The position numbers were made by a program, and so were the translations under genes. A stretch of DNA of 51,790 bases from an uncultured Desulfobacterales bacterium (GTDB taxonomy: Bacteria; Desulfobacterota; Desulfobacteria; Desulfobacterales; UBA11574), in assembly GCA_937998305.1 (NCBI GenBank), contig CALLDL010000027.1, forward strand, positions 1 to 51,790, written 5' to 3'. Under the pieces are notes generated by a model. That model ran no database searches, was not told where the DNA came from, and was given only the letters and a program-made list of their open reading frames with translations. Positions 7,653 to 17,012 of the stretch are shown here, one piece after another. Position 1 is the first letter of the stretch, and each line of letters begins with the position of its first letter.

Positions 7653-8954
7653 ATGTTAGAAGACGTTATCAAAAATGTTAAAGTAAATCGATATCTCACC
7701 CCTTTTGAGGAAGGAAAGGCGATATTTCTGGAAGGAGATGATTCACAGGATCTATTTATTCTAATATCCGGACAGCTGAATGTCTTCAAGGGAAATACAA
7801 AAATAGCCGAAATCACCGAGAAGGGATCGTTGTTTGGAGAAATGTCTTTCCTTCTTAAAGCCAAACGAACGGCAACAATAAAAGCAGGGGCGAATGTAAA
7901 AGCGATCCGAATACCCAAGGATGAGATCACTGCCTTTATTCATGATTTTCCAGAAGTGGCTGGAGAAATATCAAAGCTTCTGGCCAAACGTCTTGATGAA
8001 ACCAGCCGAATTCTCTATGGGCTCAAAGAGTTTTGCGACCAATTGCCTGATGCGGTTATTGCAACCGACAAAGAAGGAAAAATCATCACATGGAATTCTG
8101 CAGCAGAAGAAGTATACGGCAGGTCCTGGGATCAGATGTGCAACAAGTCAGTGGAAGAAATCTACGAAAAACCTCAAATTTATAAAAAATTACTTGAAGA
8201 GGTAAAGAAAAAACACTCTGTAAGAGAAAAAATCCTTAGTATCAGACATCCTAAAAACGGCGCCCGGTTTATATCCACCAGCTCAACCCTCCTTCACGAC
8301 GATCACAACAACTTTCAGGGAATTCTTTCATTGGGTCGTGATGTCACATCTATTAAAACATTAGAAAAAAAATACCGTCAGACCCGTTACTGGCTTTTCC
8401 CATCCTTGATTTTAATTTTTTTTCTGGCCGTAGGTGTTTTTTGGGGTCATTCGCACTTCTCAAAAAAACCCCGGATAATGGATGTCAATCATCTGGGATT
8501 GAAAAACCGATTAAGCAAAGATTACCTTTTGTTGAAACCAATGTTGGTAAATCCTTTTGAATCCGGCGACCGGAAAAAAACAAACCAATTGATGAAGGAT
8601 TTTCTCAACATTCAAAAACCGGACAAAGTGCCGTATGACGGTCTCGTATTACTGGATAAAAACAAGACAGTATTTGATGCACGTTCAATAAACACCGGCA
8701 CAGATATTTCGCCGACAATAGAAAGCAGTTATAAAGGGATAGATTTTGAAGATGGCAAGAATTCTACCCACAGCGTACTAACCCTTTATCGAGCAGACAA
8801 AGATCATCCCATGGGCCAGAAAAGCCTTGAGGTTGCCTTTGAAATGAACAAAAACAATCGTCGAATCGGCTGGTTGATTTTTCAATTAGATCTTCATCGA
8901 TTGAAGACGGACTATGGTACGGATGTGTCAGGCTTAAAACAATTTATTTTTTAG
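7653..8954 (+). CDS. cNMP-binding/PAS/membrane sensor protein
   Basis: 433 residues. Residues 1-115 are a cyclic-nucleotide-binding-like domain (FLEGDDSQDLFILISGQLNV, then GSLFGEMSFL). Residues 125-235 are a PAS domain (LPDAVIATDKEGKIITWNSAAEEVYGRS, ILSLGRDVT). One membrane helix at about 246-265 is followed by about 165 residues that would lie outside the cytoplasm and look Cache-like (VLLDKNKTVF). No kinase, cyclase or HTH output domain is present, so it may act by protein contact. It precedes the MlaE-like gene by 61 bases and may control lipid transport; inference. Confidence 0.7.
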   Translation: MLEDVIKNVKVNRYLTPFEEGKAIFLEGDDSQDLFILISGQLNVFKGNTKIAEITEKGSLFGEMSFLLKAKRTATIKAGANVKAIRIPKDEITAFIHDFPEVAGEISKLLAKRLDETSRILYGLKEFCDQLPDAVIATDKEGKIITWNSAAEEVYGRSWDQMCNKSVEEIYEKPQIYKKLLEEVKKKHSVREKILSIRHPKNGARFISTSSTLLHDDHNNFQGILSLGRDVTSIKTLEKKYRQTRYWLFPSLILIFFLAVGVFWGHSHFSKKPRIMDVNHLGLKNRLSKDYLLLKPMLVNPFESGDRKKTNQLMKDFLNIQKPDKVPYDGLVLLDKNKTVFDARSINTGTDISPTIESSYKGIDFEDGKNSTHSVLTLYRADKDHPMGQKSLEVAFEMNKNNRRIGWLIFQLDLHRLKTDYGTDVSGLKQFIF

Positions 8955-9015
8955 AATCCTTAGAATCGGATTTATGGCGGAAGAAACATAATAATTTGAT
9001 AGGACAACGTCTTGC

Positions 9016-10152
9016 ATGGATGATTTTAAAGATATTCAGTCTTGCCAATATGAAATTTCAGAAAGCAATGATGGAGAAATTACGATCTATCTCCAGGGTA
9101 GAATCGATTCTACCAATGCGTCTCAAATGATCGAATTGTTCGGCTCGCTGATAAAAGATCGGAGACCTGTCGCACTAACCGTAGATCTTAAAAAGGTTAC
9201 ATATTTAGATGATTTCGGGGCGCTTGTCCTTGTTGAATTAAAAGATATGATCACCGCTGCAAAAGGTCAATTTAATCTAAAAAACGCTAGAGAAGAAGTG
9301 CTTTTTATTCTCAATTCGGGAGCGTTGAGTGAAACATCTCCATTGATCAAGGTTCGACCTCCTTCTATGTTCATCAGGTTTGGAGACGCTATTCTAAAGT
9401 TTGGAACAGAGGTTAAATATCAGATTTCATTTGTGGGATCTGTCTGTCTGGCATTTGTTTATTCCTTTCTTCATCCTAAAACATTGCGGATGGACGACAC
9501 GTTTCTTTACATGCAAAAAACTGGGGTTGATGCCGTTCCGATTGTGGGAATGATCAGTTTTATGATGGGCCTCATCATGGCCTTTATGTCATCAATTCAA
9601 CTCCAGATGTTTGGTGCCAATATTTATGTGGCTTCATTGGTAAGTTTGGCGATGACTCGAGAGTTAGGGCCCATTATGACGGCAATTGTTGTCGCTGGAC
9701 GCTCAGGTTCATCATTTGCCTCAGAGATAGGTACAATGAAGATATCCGAAGAAGTCGACGCTCTTTTTACCATGGGATTTGATCCCACACGGTATCTGGT
9801 CGTTCCCAAGATCATGGCTACTGTTTTTGTGGTTCCCATCCTGACCTTATTTTCCGACGTCTTTGCTATATTGGGAGGGTTGACGGTGGGTGTCTTCATG
9901 CTGGATTTGACCGCAAACGCATACATTTTACAAACACTTAAGACGTTGAGCCTTTTTGACATTTTTTTGGGAATCTTCAAAAGCGCTATTTTTGCACTCC
10001 TCATATCCTGGATTGGTTGTTTAAGGGGATTTCGCGTTAAAGGTGGGGCGGCCTCTGTAGGCCAGGCGACAACCTCTGCCGTTGTCAGCAGTATTTTTTT
10101 GATCATCGTTTTTGATTCAATTGTTGCGGTTATGTTGACGTTCTTGAGCTGA
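9016..10152 (+). CDS. mlaE: MlaE-type ABC permease with N-terminal STAS domain
   Basis: 378 residues. Residues 1-108 form a STAS domain (LQGRIDSTNASQMIELF, VTYLDDFGALVLVELKD), the MlaB-like module. Residues 120-378 are the MlaE permease with about five membrane helices and the family text REL GPI MTAIVVAGRSGSSFASEIGTMKISEEVDAL, split here only for length. In the Mla system this inner-membrane permease works with MlaF and MlaD to move phospholipids between membranes. Fusion explains why no separate mlaB is found; no mlaC was seen either. First gene of the transporter set proper. Confidence 0.92.
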   Translation: MDDFKDIQSCQYEISESNDGEITIYLQGRIDSTNASQMIELFGSLIKDRRPVALTVDLKKVTYLDDFGALVLVELKDMITAAKGQFNLKNAREEVLFILNSGALSETSPLIKVRPPSMFIRFGDAILKFGTEVKYQISFVGSVCLAFVYSFLHPKTLRMDDTFLYMQKTGVDAVPIVGMISFMMGLIMAFMSSIQLQMFGANIYVASLVSLAMTRELGPIMTAIVVAGRSGSSFASEIGTMKISEEVDALFTMGFDPTRYLVVPKIMATVFVVPILTLFSDVFAILGGLTVGVFMLDLTANAYILQTLKTLSLFDIFLGIFKSAIFALLISWIGCLRGFRVKGGAASVGQATTSAVVSSIFLIIVFDSIVAVMLTFLS

Positions 10153-10211
10153 TTTAGCGACTACACCATTGTATTTCAAAATGGGTATATTAATAAAGTG
10201 GAGATGACAAT

Positions 10212-10967
10212 TTGGAAAAACATAAAATAATCCAAGTCCGAGATCTAACTGTCGGCTATGGAACAGATATTATCCTTGAGAATATATCATTTGATATTCT
10301 GGAGGGCGAAATATTTATTGTTTTAGGGGGAAGTGGGTGCGGAAAAAGCACATTGCTCAAACACCTGATTGGACTAATCCCCCCCTTATCCGGTCAGATA
10401 CGCATTGATGGGGAAGACATATCCAACTGTAATGAGACGACATTCAAAAAGATTTTGAGAAAGATCGGGGTCCTCTACCAGAGCACAGCCCTTTTCGGTT
10501 CAATGACAATTGCTGAAAATGTGTCTCTTCCCATAAAGGAATACACCAACTTGCCTCAAAAATCAGTGGAGACACTGGTCAAAATGAAGCTAAATATGGT
10601 GAATCTAAAAGGGTATGAAAACCACTTACCGTCTGAAATCAGTGGCGGAATGAGAAAGCGGGCAGGACTGGCAAGAGCAATGGCCCTAAACCCAAAAATT
10701 CTATTTTTCGACGAGCCTTCTGCCGGACTCGATCCCGTAACATCTGTCGAACTCGACAACCTTATTATACATCTCAATAAGAGCCTCGGAACGACAATGG
10801 TCATCGTAACCCACGAACTGCAAAGCATTTTTAATGTAGCGCACAGGGTAATCATGCTGGACAAACAAACCAAAGGGATCATCGCCGAAGGTAATCCCAT
10901 GCATCTGAAAGATCATAGCGAAAATCCATTTGTTAGAAACTTTTTCAACCGTAAATCAGAAAATTAA
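10212..10967 (+). CDS. mlaF: MlaF-type ABC transporter ATPase
   Basis: 251 residues. Walker A GGSGCGKST, Q-loop VLYQSTALF, signature ISGGMRKRAGLARA, Walker B ILFFDEPSAGLDP and the H-loop VTHEL are all present, with the GGM variant of the signature usual in MlaF/Ttg2A. The start is TTG at 10212 with TGGAG eight bases upstream; no in-frame ATG sits nearby. It powers the permease encoded upstream and lies 59 bases downstream of it. Confidence 0.93.
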   Translation: MEKHKIIQVRDLTVGYGTDIILENISFDILEGEIFIVLGGSGCGKSTLLKHLIGLIPPLSGQIRIDGEDISNCNETTFKKILRKIGVLYQSTALFGSMTIAENVSLPIKEYTNLPQKSVETLVKMKLNMVNLKGYENHLPSEISGGMRKRAGLARAMALNPKILFFDEPSAGLDPVTSVELDNLIIHLNKSLGTTMVIVTHELQSIFNVAHRVIMLDKQTKGIIAEGNPMHLKDHSENPFVRNFFNRKSEN

Positions 10968-11014
10968 AAAAAGGAACCTGAAAAGTTTAATACAGCTTTT
11001 GTAAGGATATCTTA

Positions 11015-12031
11015 ATGGCCTCTCAAAAAACTAAATTTGCCCTTGGATTATTTGTGACCTGTGGTATCGGCATGATTTTTCTTGCCGTCATATGGTTGGG
11101 AATGTCACGATATTTTAAAAAGGGGCAGTATTACGCGACCTTTTTTAATGAGTCCGTTCAGGGGTTGGATGTGGATTCTCCGGTAAAATACAGGGGTGTA
11201 TCCGTTGGCCGGGTGGAACGTATTGTTGTTGCCCCTGACGCAAATTTGATACAAGTCGTATTAAAAATCGAGTCCTATCAAAAACTTGACAACAATATCT
11301 TTGCTCAGTTGAAATCCGTTGGGATTACCGGCAGTATGTTTGTAGAACTGGATCGCAAGAAAAATGGTGCACCTAATCTTTCACCACCTTTAAGTTTTCC
11401 TTCGGAATATCCCATCATCGCCTCAAAATCATCCAATATCTCCAAAATGTTACATAGCATAGATGACGCACTTAACCAGATCAGGGCAATGGATTTAGAA
11501 AAAATCTCTGAAAAAATTCAATTGACGCTCCACAGTATAGAGCAGGTGACAACCCATGCCAATGTAAAAGATATTTCTGAAAAAATTGAGAAATCGATTG
11601 ATCGTGCCGGTCAAATTTTGGATGATAAAAGATGGGACAGCATCATGGCATCTGCGGACGAAGCCGGTCAATCTCTTAATGACATAATGGAGAAAACCAG
11701 CAACAGCATGAATCATGTTGAAAACACCATTCTTCGAATGGAAGGGATCACCGTTGAAAAGGAAGAGAGCATTAAAACCGCCATTGAAGATTTTAGACTA
11801 TCCATGGAAAATGCCAACACACTTTTAAAGAAAGGTAATTTTCTGACAGACAAAACAGACGATTCAATATCGCAACTCAAGGGACAATTTTTAATCATTA
11901 CCCAAAATTTGGAAAAGGCAAGTGAAAACCTGAACAGATTAATCGAGATTGTTGCTGATCATCCGTCTCAAGTCATGTTTGGAGAACCGCCTGCTCCAAG
12001 AAAAGTGGATCAGACCGAAGGCGAAAGGTAA
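11015..12031 (+). CDS. mlaD: MlaD-type MCE-domain protein
   Basis: 338 residues. One membrane helix (about 8-28) and an MCE domain (about 38-115; VQGLDVDSPVKYRGVSVGRV is the family core) place it in the inner membrane facing the periplasm, where MCE proteins form hexameric lipid-channel rings. The remaining 200 residues are helical, rich in E, K, S and N, and probably coiled-coil. Longer than E. coli MlaD, as is usual for this branch. Confidence 0.9.
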   Translation: MASQKTKFALGLFVTCGIGMIFLAVIWLGMSRYFKKGQYYATFFNESVQGLDVDSPVKYRGVSVGRVERIVVAPDANLIQVVLKIESYQKLDNNIFAQLKSVGITGSMFVELDRKKNGAPNLSPPLSFPSEYPIIASKSSNISKMLHSIDDALNQIRAMDLEKISEKIQLTLHSIEQVTTHANVKDISEKIEKSIDRAGQILDDKRWDSIMASADEAGQSLNDIMEKTSNSMNHVENTILRMEGITVEKEESIKTAIEDFRLSMENANTLLKKGNFLTDKTDDSISQLKGQFLIITQNLEKASENLNRLIEIVADHPSQVMFGEPPAPRKVDQTEGER

Positions 12032-12041
12032 AAACAGTTTT

Positions 12042-12677
12042 ATGAAATGGTTCAATAAAATCTATTTTTTATTTCTCATATTTCTCAGTCTTCCCATACT
12101 CTTTGGGGCTTGCGTGAGTCTGAATAAACCGACAAATAAAATCGAGTACTATACGCTGGAATATCCTCCTCCACAAATGGAAACCTTAAATCCTTTACCC
12201 CATGTCATCCGAATGGACCGTTTTACAGCGACACCGCCATATAATACCACTCAAATCATTTACAGGGATCAATCTTTTAAAAGAAATGCATATGTTTATT
12301 ATAGATGGCAGACCAACCCCGGGACTACCGTAACCACGCTACTAAACCGTGACATTAAAAATTCAGGCCTTTTTAAAGCTGTGTTAAACCCCGGCAGTCG
12401 ATTTCCACCTTCGTATATGATTGAAGGAACGGTAGATGAATTTTTCGAATGGGATACTCAAAGTGCATGGAAAGCGATCCTTACGGTCAGCATTATTTTA
12501 ACTGAGAAAAACAAAAATGATGTCAATAATAGGATTTTATATCAGAAAACCTATCGGAAAGCAGAAATATGTCAACAGAAAAAGCCGAAAGAAGTGGCCG
12601 CAGCGATGAGTCAGGCACTGTCTAAAATTTCAGAAGAGATGATTAAAGATGTATATGATTGCCTAAAAGGTCTCTAG
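12042..12677 (+). CDS. ABC-transport auxiliary lipoprotein (PqiC-like)
   Basis: 211 residues from the ATG at 12042; the longer frame would start inside mlaD and bury the signal peptide. A lipoprotein signal ends in LFGAC (lipidated C24). The body (IEYYTLEYPPP, then YRWQTNPGTTVTTLLNRDI) fits the ABC-type transport auxiliary lipoprotein component family, outer-membrane lipoproteins that accompany MCE transporters. Begins 10 bases after mlaD, so the last gene of the set. Confidence 0.8.
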   Translation: MKWFNKIYFLFLIFLSLPILFGACVSLNKPTNKIEYYTLEYPPPQMETLNPLPHVIRMDRFTATPPYNTTQIIYRDQSFKRNAYVYYRWQTNPGTTVTTLLNRDIKNSGLFKAVLNPGSRFPPSYMIEGTVDEFFEWDTQSAWKAILTVSIILTEKNKNDVNNRILYQKTYRKAEICQQKKPKEVAAAMSQALSKISEEMIKDVYDCLKGL

Positions 12678-12727
12678 TTATCAGGATTGACCCTTTCAAC
12701 GGGCATTGATTTTATATAAATGCTGTC

Positions 12728-13690
12728 TCAGCAAACCAGTCCGTAAAACGCCGCCAAAACATCTTCCGGAGTTATTCTGTTAACGCATTCAATTTCTTCA
12801 CATCCAACCTTTCCTGTTTCAAAACAGGGGCTGCATTCAAGGTCAAGTCGGACAACCTTTACGGCTCGGCCCATTGGTTTCCATGTTTTAGGATCAGAAG
12901 GGCCGAAAACGACAACAGTAGGAAGGCCTATAAATGCTGCAAGATGGCTGACTCCGGAATCATTTCCAATAAAACCGCCGCCGGTTTTTAGCAGTCCGGC
13001 CAGTTCCGTCAACTTTTCTATTTTATGAACATTTGCGTTGAGCCTTTTGGACTGCATCAAAATTTCGTACAGATCATATTCTGCGGGACCGAGTATAAAC
13101 TCCGGCTGTTTGCCGTTTGCGTCGATGGACGAGGCAACTTTGACAAAATTGGAAATAGGCCAGCATTTTTTTCGGCTCCCGGATCCGGGATGGATAATAA
13201 TTTTTGACGGGTCGTATTGGGGGTTTCTCCGATCCGTATAAATGGATATAGACAACTTAATACGGGTATCTTTATCCGATTCTTCAAGGAGCCTACACCT
13301 GACAAGATTTGACAAAATGTGTTGAGTGACATGGATCCTTTGACCCAAATCCGGACGGGGTTGTATACGATAAACTTCATTTTCCGAAATTGAAAACAGC
13401 GTCTTCTCAAGCGGACGGGAACGGGAAAAAAGAATGATTTTACGATAAGAGAGCAGAATATTTTTTGCAATCGGATCGATATGACCCGAATAGAGGGATG
13501 CAAAGGCTGCAGCCTCCAAAGGAAACCATTTATCTACGATATCGAGCTCTTGGGCGAGTTGTCCAATGCTGCTTTGACAGATAATTGCTATGGAACCGTA
13601 TAATTTTTTAAGTCTTAAAAGTGCCGGGAAGGTGGAGACAACATCACCCAGTGCGCCGTGATGGATAACAAGAATGTGGTTTTCTGTCAT
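12728..13690 (-). CDS. GT9 heptosyltransferase-family protein
   Basis: 320 residues. HHGALGDVVSTFPALLRLKK at the N-terminus and HPGSGSRKKCWP plus GNDSGVSHLAAFIGLPTVVVFGPSDP in the C-terminal half are GT9 (ADP-heptose:LPS heptosyltransferase) hallmarks. It probably adds a sugar to the lipopolysaccharide core at the cytoplasmic membrane face. The C-terminus carries three cysteines (CSPCFETGKVGCEE), common in this family. Three bases separate it from the upstream Usp gene. Confidence 0.85.
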   Translation of the reverse strand: MTENHILVIHHGALGDVVSTFPALLRLKKLYGSIAIICQSSIGQLAQELDIVDKWFPLEAAAFASLYSGHIDPIAKNILLSYRKIILFSRSRPLEKTLFSISENEVYRIQPRPDLGQRIHVTQHILSNLVRCRLLEESDKDTRIKLSISIYTDRRNPQYDPSKIIIHPGSGSRKKCWPISNFVKVASSIDANGKQPEFILGPAEYDLYEILMQSKRLNANVHKIEKLTELAGLLKTGGGFIGNDSGVSHLAAFIGLPTVVVFGPSDPKTWKPMGRAVKVVRLDLECSPCFETGKVGCEEIECVNRITPEDVLAAFYGLVC

Positions 13691-13693
13691 GTA

Positions 13694-14533
13694 TTAACGA
13701 ATTGTCGTATAATTGGGTCCTGCGATTAACAGATTGTTGGAAATTGTGGACTGTATCTTCTCCATCTTGCTTCCAAAAACAAAGTTTCGAATGACACCGT
13801 GTCCAAAGGCACCCAGAATTACGAGTGCATCGTGTGGAACATCATAAAGGTTTTCTTCAAAGACCCTGTTTTCAAAAAAATGCCATTGCTTGACATAGAG
13901 GTCCATTTCTTCTTCTAGATTTCTGTCCTTAATCATCTGCTGGTAGTCTTTTTTGGAGAACTTCTCCGTCTGCGTGAAAACATCCAGCTGTATGCCTGAA
14001 GCTCTGGCGATATGGAACCCTAACCGGAGGGCCTTAATCGCATTGGCCGAACCGCCAAAGAAAACCGAGATGCTTTTCCACTCTTTATAAACAGGGCTTG
14101 TAATCAAAACCGGAAATCGGGCAGACCTCACAATCCGTCTCACACGGGGTCCGATATATCCAAGGCCGATTTTTGAAGACATGTCACTGATGCTCCTGGG
14201 ACAGCACATATAATCAAAATTCGTGTGTATGTCCGGCAGCGTTGAGGCCGTAAAGTGCTTTGGATCCAGAAATCGTGCACTTATTCCTCCCTGTTCAACC
14301 AATTCGGTTGCACGTTGTATAGCGGTTTCCGGGGATATGAGGTAAGATTTGTCAAGATCAACCTGGACCACATCGTTGTCAAAATACATCAAAAATTTTG
14401 TGGTTTTGGGAATGTATATCACCGGAGAAGCCCCTACCTTGTTGCAAAAATAGAGCGATTGAAGGAGCGTTTCTCTCCCAAAGGGATTATTTCTAAAAAT
14501 ATGAAGTAGTCGGTTCTCCATTTGGTTCTCCAT
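13694..14533 (-). CDS. Universal stress protein-like protein
   Basis: 279 residues, about twice a single Usp domain. The second half has the Usp ending VILGAFGHGVIRNFVFGSKMEKI followed by NNLLIAGPN, matching the G-x-G-H-G / S-x2-x nucleotide loop; the first half is more divergent and contains PVLIT. The start lies in a 12-base tandem duplication, so two ATGs (14533 and 14521) each have GGAG six bases upstream and both are plausible. Sits between a GT9 gene and a ClC channel gene. Role unknown; perhaps ATP- or ion-stress-linked. Confidence 0.7.
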   Translation of the reverse strand: MENQMENRLLHIFRNNPFGRETLLQSLYFCNKVGASPVIYIPKTTKFLMYFDNDVVQVDLDKSYLISPETAIQRATELVEQGGISARFLDPKHFTASTLPDIHTNFDYMCCPRSISDMSSKIGLGYIGPRVRRIVRSARFPVLITSPVYKEWKSISVFFGGSANAIKALRLGFHIARASGIQLDVFTQTEKFSKKDYQQMIKDRNLEEEMDLYVKQWHFFENRVFEENLYDVPHDALVILGAFGHGVIRNFVFGSKMEKIQSTISNNLLIAGPNYTTIR

Positions 14534-14585
14534 TTGGTTCTCCTTTTATCATTTTTTACTTTTTCATCCCATTTTCAATTCCAAT

Positions 14586-16310
14586 TTAGTGACTAGTTTG
14601 AACCATAAGCTCTTTACGATATTGATCCAGGATGGTCGCTTTGGAAATAAGACCCAAGAATCTGTTGTTTACCACCACCGGCATGGAAAACAGGCCTTTC
14701 ATATCCATTTTGCGAGCAACATCTAACAAATCATCATCCGGATGAACCACTTCGACCTGAGTATTCATGATTTGTCCTAAAATAACGGCATCATACATCA
14801 CCGGATCAAACAGGTATGGCCGAATATCATCCAAATGGATAATCCCCAGAAAATGACCGGTTTTGTCATCTTCCACCGGGAAAAAGTTCCGGTGTGATTT
14901 TTTAATAATAGCAATAAAATCCCTCAAAAGCATATTCTGATTGACGATAATACAATCCTTTTCAATAAGTTCCGGGACATTCAGATCTGACAAAACCCGG
15001 GCGTCGGTGCCGGGTCTTAATAGATGCCCGTGTTCCACAAGATCCTTTAGATAATAGGATGCCGGCTCGAAATAATGGCAGAGCGTGGTCGTCACCGCAG
15101 ACACAATAATCAAGGGGAGAATGACTTCCCATCCTCCGGTAATTTCGATGATGAGAAAAATTCCGGTCAACGGCGCCTGCAGCATGCCGCTGATCAGCCC
15201 CGCCATTCCCAGTAGTGCATAATATCCTTCGTTGACCCATGATGCGGACGGCCAGAACAGTGCAAGAAGATGATGATAGGTCACCCCGACAAGGCTCCCG
15301 ATAACCAGGCATGGTGCAAATATTCCGCCGGAACCTCCCCAGCCCAGGGTCAAGGCAGTGGCTGCAATTTTGGCAAATGACGCCAGTGCTAAAACGGCAA
15401 GCACCTGGCCGTATTCCCCTTCGATCAGAATTTTGACCGTATGGTACCCTTCCCCCAGTACCACAGGAAGAAAAAGGCCAATGACACCCACCGCGCATCC
15501 GCCCATGGCGGCCCGAATCCATACCGGAGCTGAAACTTTGTGTGATACAGTATGCATGGATCTGAGCATGCGCGTAAGGAGAATAGAGGCCGCTGCAGAC
15601 AGGACGGCTAACCCGAGACAGGCAAAGATATTTAGCAAATCGATATTGAAAAGGTGATGGCTAAACGGGATCTGATTCCCTTGAAGAAGACGACTGATTT
15701 CTGTACCGGCAACCGAAGCAATGGCAATGGGGACAATGTTGACCGATTTCCATTCACCCACAATAACTTCAATGGCAAAAACCATTCCGGCAATCGGTGC
15801 ATTGAAGATGGAAGATATGGCACCGGCGGCACCGCAACCCACCAAAGTTACCCGCTGCCGATCGTTTAAGGAAAAATACTTAGCGATATTTGAACCGATA
15901 GCCGCTCCGCTGATCACAACAGGTGCTTCAGGGCCCGCCGACCCTCCGGTGCCGATGGTCAAACAGCTCGATATCAGCCTGGAAAAGCTTGAGCGGAACC
16001 TCAAAAGACCACCGTAACGAGACACGCTGTAAATCACTTCCGGAACACCGTGTCCGGCGCCTTCGTTGACGACTTTTTCCAGAAACAAAGAAGAAAGGGC
16101 GGCACCGACGGCAGGAAGAACAAATACCCACCAGTAATGACGAAAATGATGAAGCCACTCGGACATCATCACAAGGCTCCGATTGAGCGCCACCGAAGCC
16201 AAACCGGAAAAATTCCCCACGATGGCGGCCATCAATATGAGCAGAAGTCGATCATCAAATCGGAAAATCGGCCAGTTTCCAGGATACCGCCATGATGTTA
16301 AAATCCGCAT
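14586..16310 (-). CDS. ClC-family chloride channel with CBS domains
   Basis: 574 residues from the ATG at 16310; a TTG at 16319 is an alternative. About ten membrane helices carry the anion-path motifs GHGVP (86-90) and GGIFAP, followed by two C-terminal CBS domains (about 440-565). At the GxEGP position the sequence reads GSAGP, so the gating/proton glutamate is alanine (A125). This favours passive chloride conduction rather than H+/Cl- exchange; inference from known ClC mutants. It follows the HTH-EIIA gene by a dozen bases and is probably co-transcribed. Confidence 0.92.
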   Translation of the reverse strand: MRILTSWRYPGNWPIFRFDDRLLLILMAAIVGNFSGLASVALNRSLVMMSEWLHHFRHYWWVFVLPAVGAALSSLFLEKVVNEGAGHGVPEVIYSVSRYGGLLRFRSSFSRLISSCLTIGTGGSAGPEAPVVISGAAIGSNIAKYFSLNDRQRVTLVGCGAAGAISSIFNAPIAGMVFAIEVIVGEWKSVNIVPIAIASVAGTEISRLLQGNQIPFSHHLFNIDLLNIFACLGLAVLSAAASILLTRMLRSMHTVSHKVSAPVWIRAAMGGCAVGVIGLFLPVVLGEGYHTVKILIEGEYGQVLAVLALASFAKIAATALTLGWGGSGGIFAPCLVIGSLVGVTYHHLLALFWPSASWVNEGYYALLGMAGLISGMLQAPLTGIFLIIEITGGWEVILPLIIVSAVTTTLCHYFEPASYYLKDLVEHGHLLRPGTDARVLSDLNVPELIEKDCIIVNQNMLLRDFIAIIKKSHRNFFPVEDDKTGHFLGIIHLDDIRPYLFDPVMYDAVILGQIMNTQVEVVHPDDDLLDVARKMDMKGLFSMPVVVNNRFLGLISKATILDQYRKELMVQTSH

Positions 16311-16322
16311 TTTTTTCAATAC

Positions 16323-17012
16323 CTAATAACCCTCTCCTTTCACGAGTCGGTTTTCGAAGTCGACAATGTTTGAAAAAAACGCCGTTGAATCAGGGGTTGT
16401 TTTTAAAAATTCCACAAATGCGTTTTCACGGATACAAAAAGAAAGCCTTGAAAGAAGATGGAGATGGATTTTCGTTGACGGACTTAAAAGGATGAACATA
16501 ACAAACACCGGTTTGCCGTCAACGGCCTTGAAATCGATGGGTTTTTCAAGAAAACAGGTGGATATTAAAGAGTTTTTTATCATATCCTTCAAGGGATCGT
16601 GGGGATGGGGGATGGCAACCCCTTTACCAATACCTGTTGATGTCAAATGTTCCCTTTCAAGCAAGCTTGAATAAAGTATTTCTTTGATGCTGCTGGATAA
16701 ATAATGGATGTTCTCAACAGCGTTTTTCAGCACCGTTTCAACACCATCCCCCTTTATATCATATAAAAGACCACCACGTTTCATTGAAGGCAGAAGGTTT
16801 TCCATTTTTATCTGCTGTGGTGTTGCATTCACTTTTTCAGGAAGTGAAAACGGGAGTTTATACATCGCAGCCCATTTTTCCAGCGTCGATTCATTAAATA
16901 GATATCTATTTCCGGTTTTTTGTATGGGTATCCTGCCCTGGCGAATCCATCGCTCCACGGTGCTAACCGGAAGACGAAGACACTGGGCAACTTCGTTTAT
17001 TGTGAGTTTCAT
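16323..17012 (-). CDS. HTH domain fused to PTS EIIA (PtsN-like) domain
   Basis: 229 residues. Residues 1-50 are an excisionase/MerR-like HTH (INEVAQCLRLPVSTVERWIRQGRIP). Residues about 85-225 are a fructose-type EIIA/PtsN domain with the phosphorylatable histidine in GVAIPHPH (H136) and the second histidine in STKIHLHLLSRLS. No sugar-PTS genes are nearby, so it is likely a regulatory EIIA-Ntr relative. Overlap with the ClC gene region suggests it regulates or is regulated with that channel. No strong ribosome site before the ATG. Confidence 0.85.
   Translation of the reverse strand: MKLTINEVAQCLRLPVSTVERWIRQGRIPIQKTGNRYLFNESTLEKWAAMYKLPFSLPEKVNATPQQIKMENLLPSMKRGGLLYDIKGDGVETVLKNAVENIHYLSSSIKEILYSSLLEREHLTSTGIGKGVAIPHPHDPLKDMIKNSLISTCFLEKPIDFKAVDGKPVFVMFILLSPSTKIHLHLLSRLSFCIRENAFVEFLKTTPDSTAFFSNIVDFENRLVKGEGY

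Noticed and set aside
12678-12727. Convergent gap after the Mla lipoprotein, checked for a terminator
   Set aside because: Only a three-base CCC/GGG pairing is visible; not supportable.
15358-15657. Antisense frames over the ClC gene
   Set aside because: Long open frames on both strands reflect codon use of clc, with no start signals or known domains.
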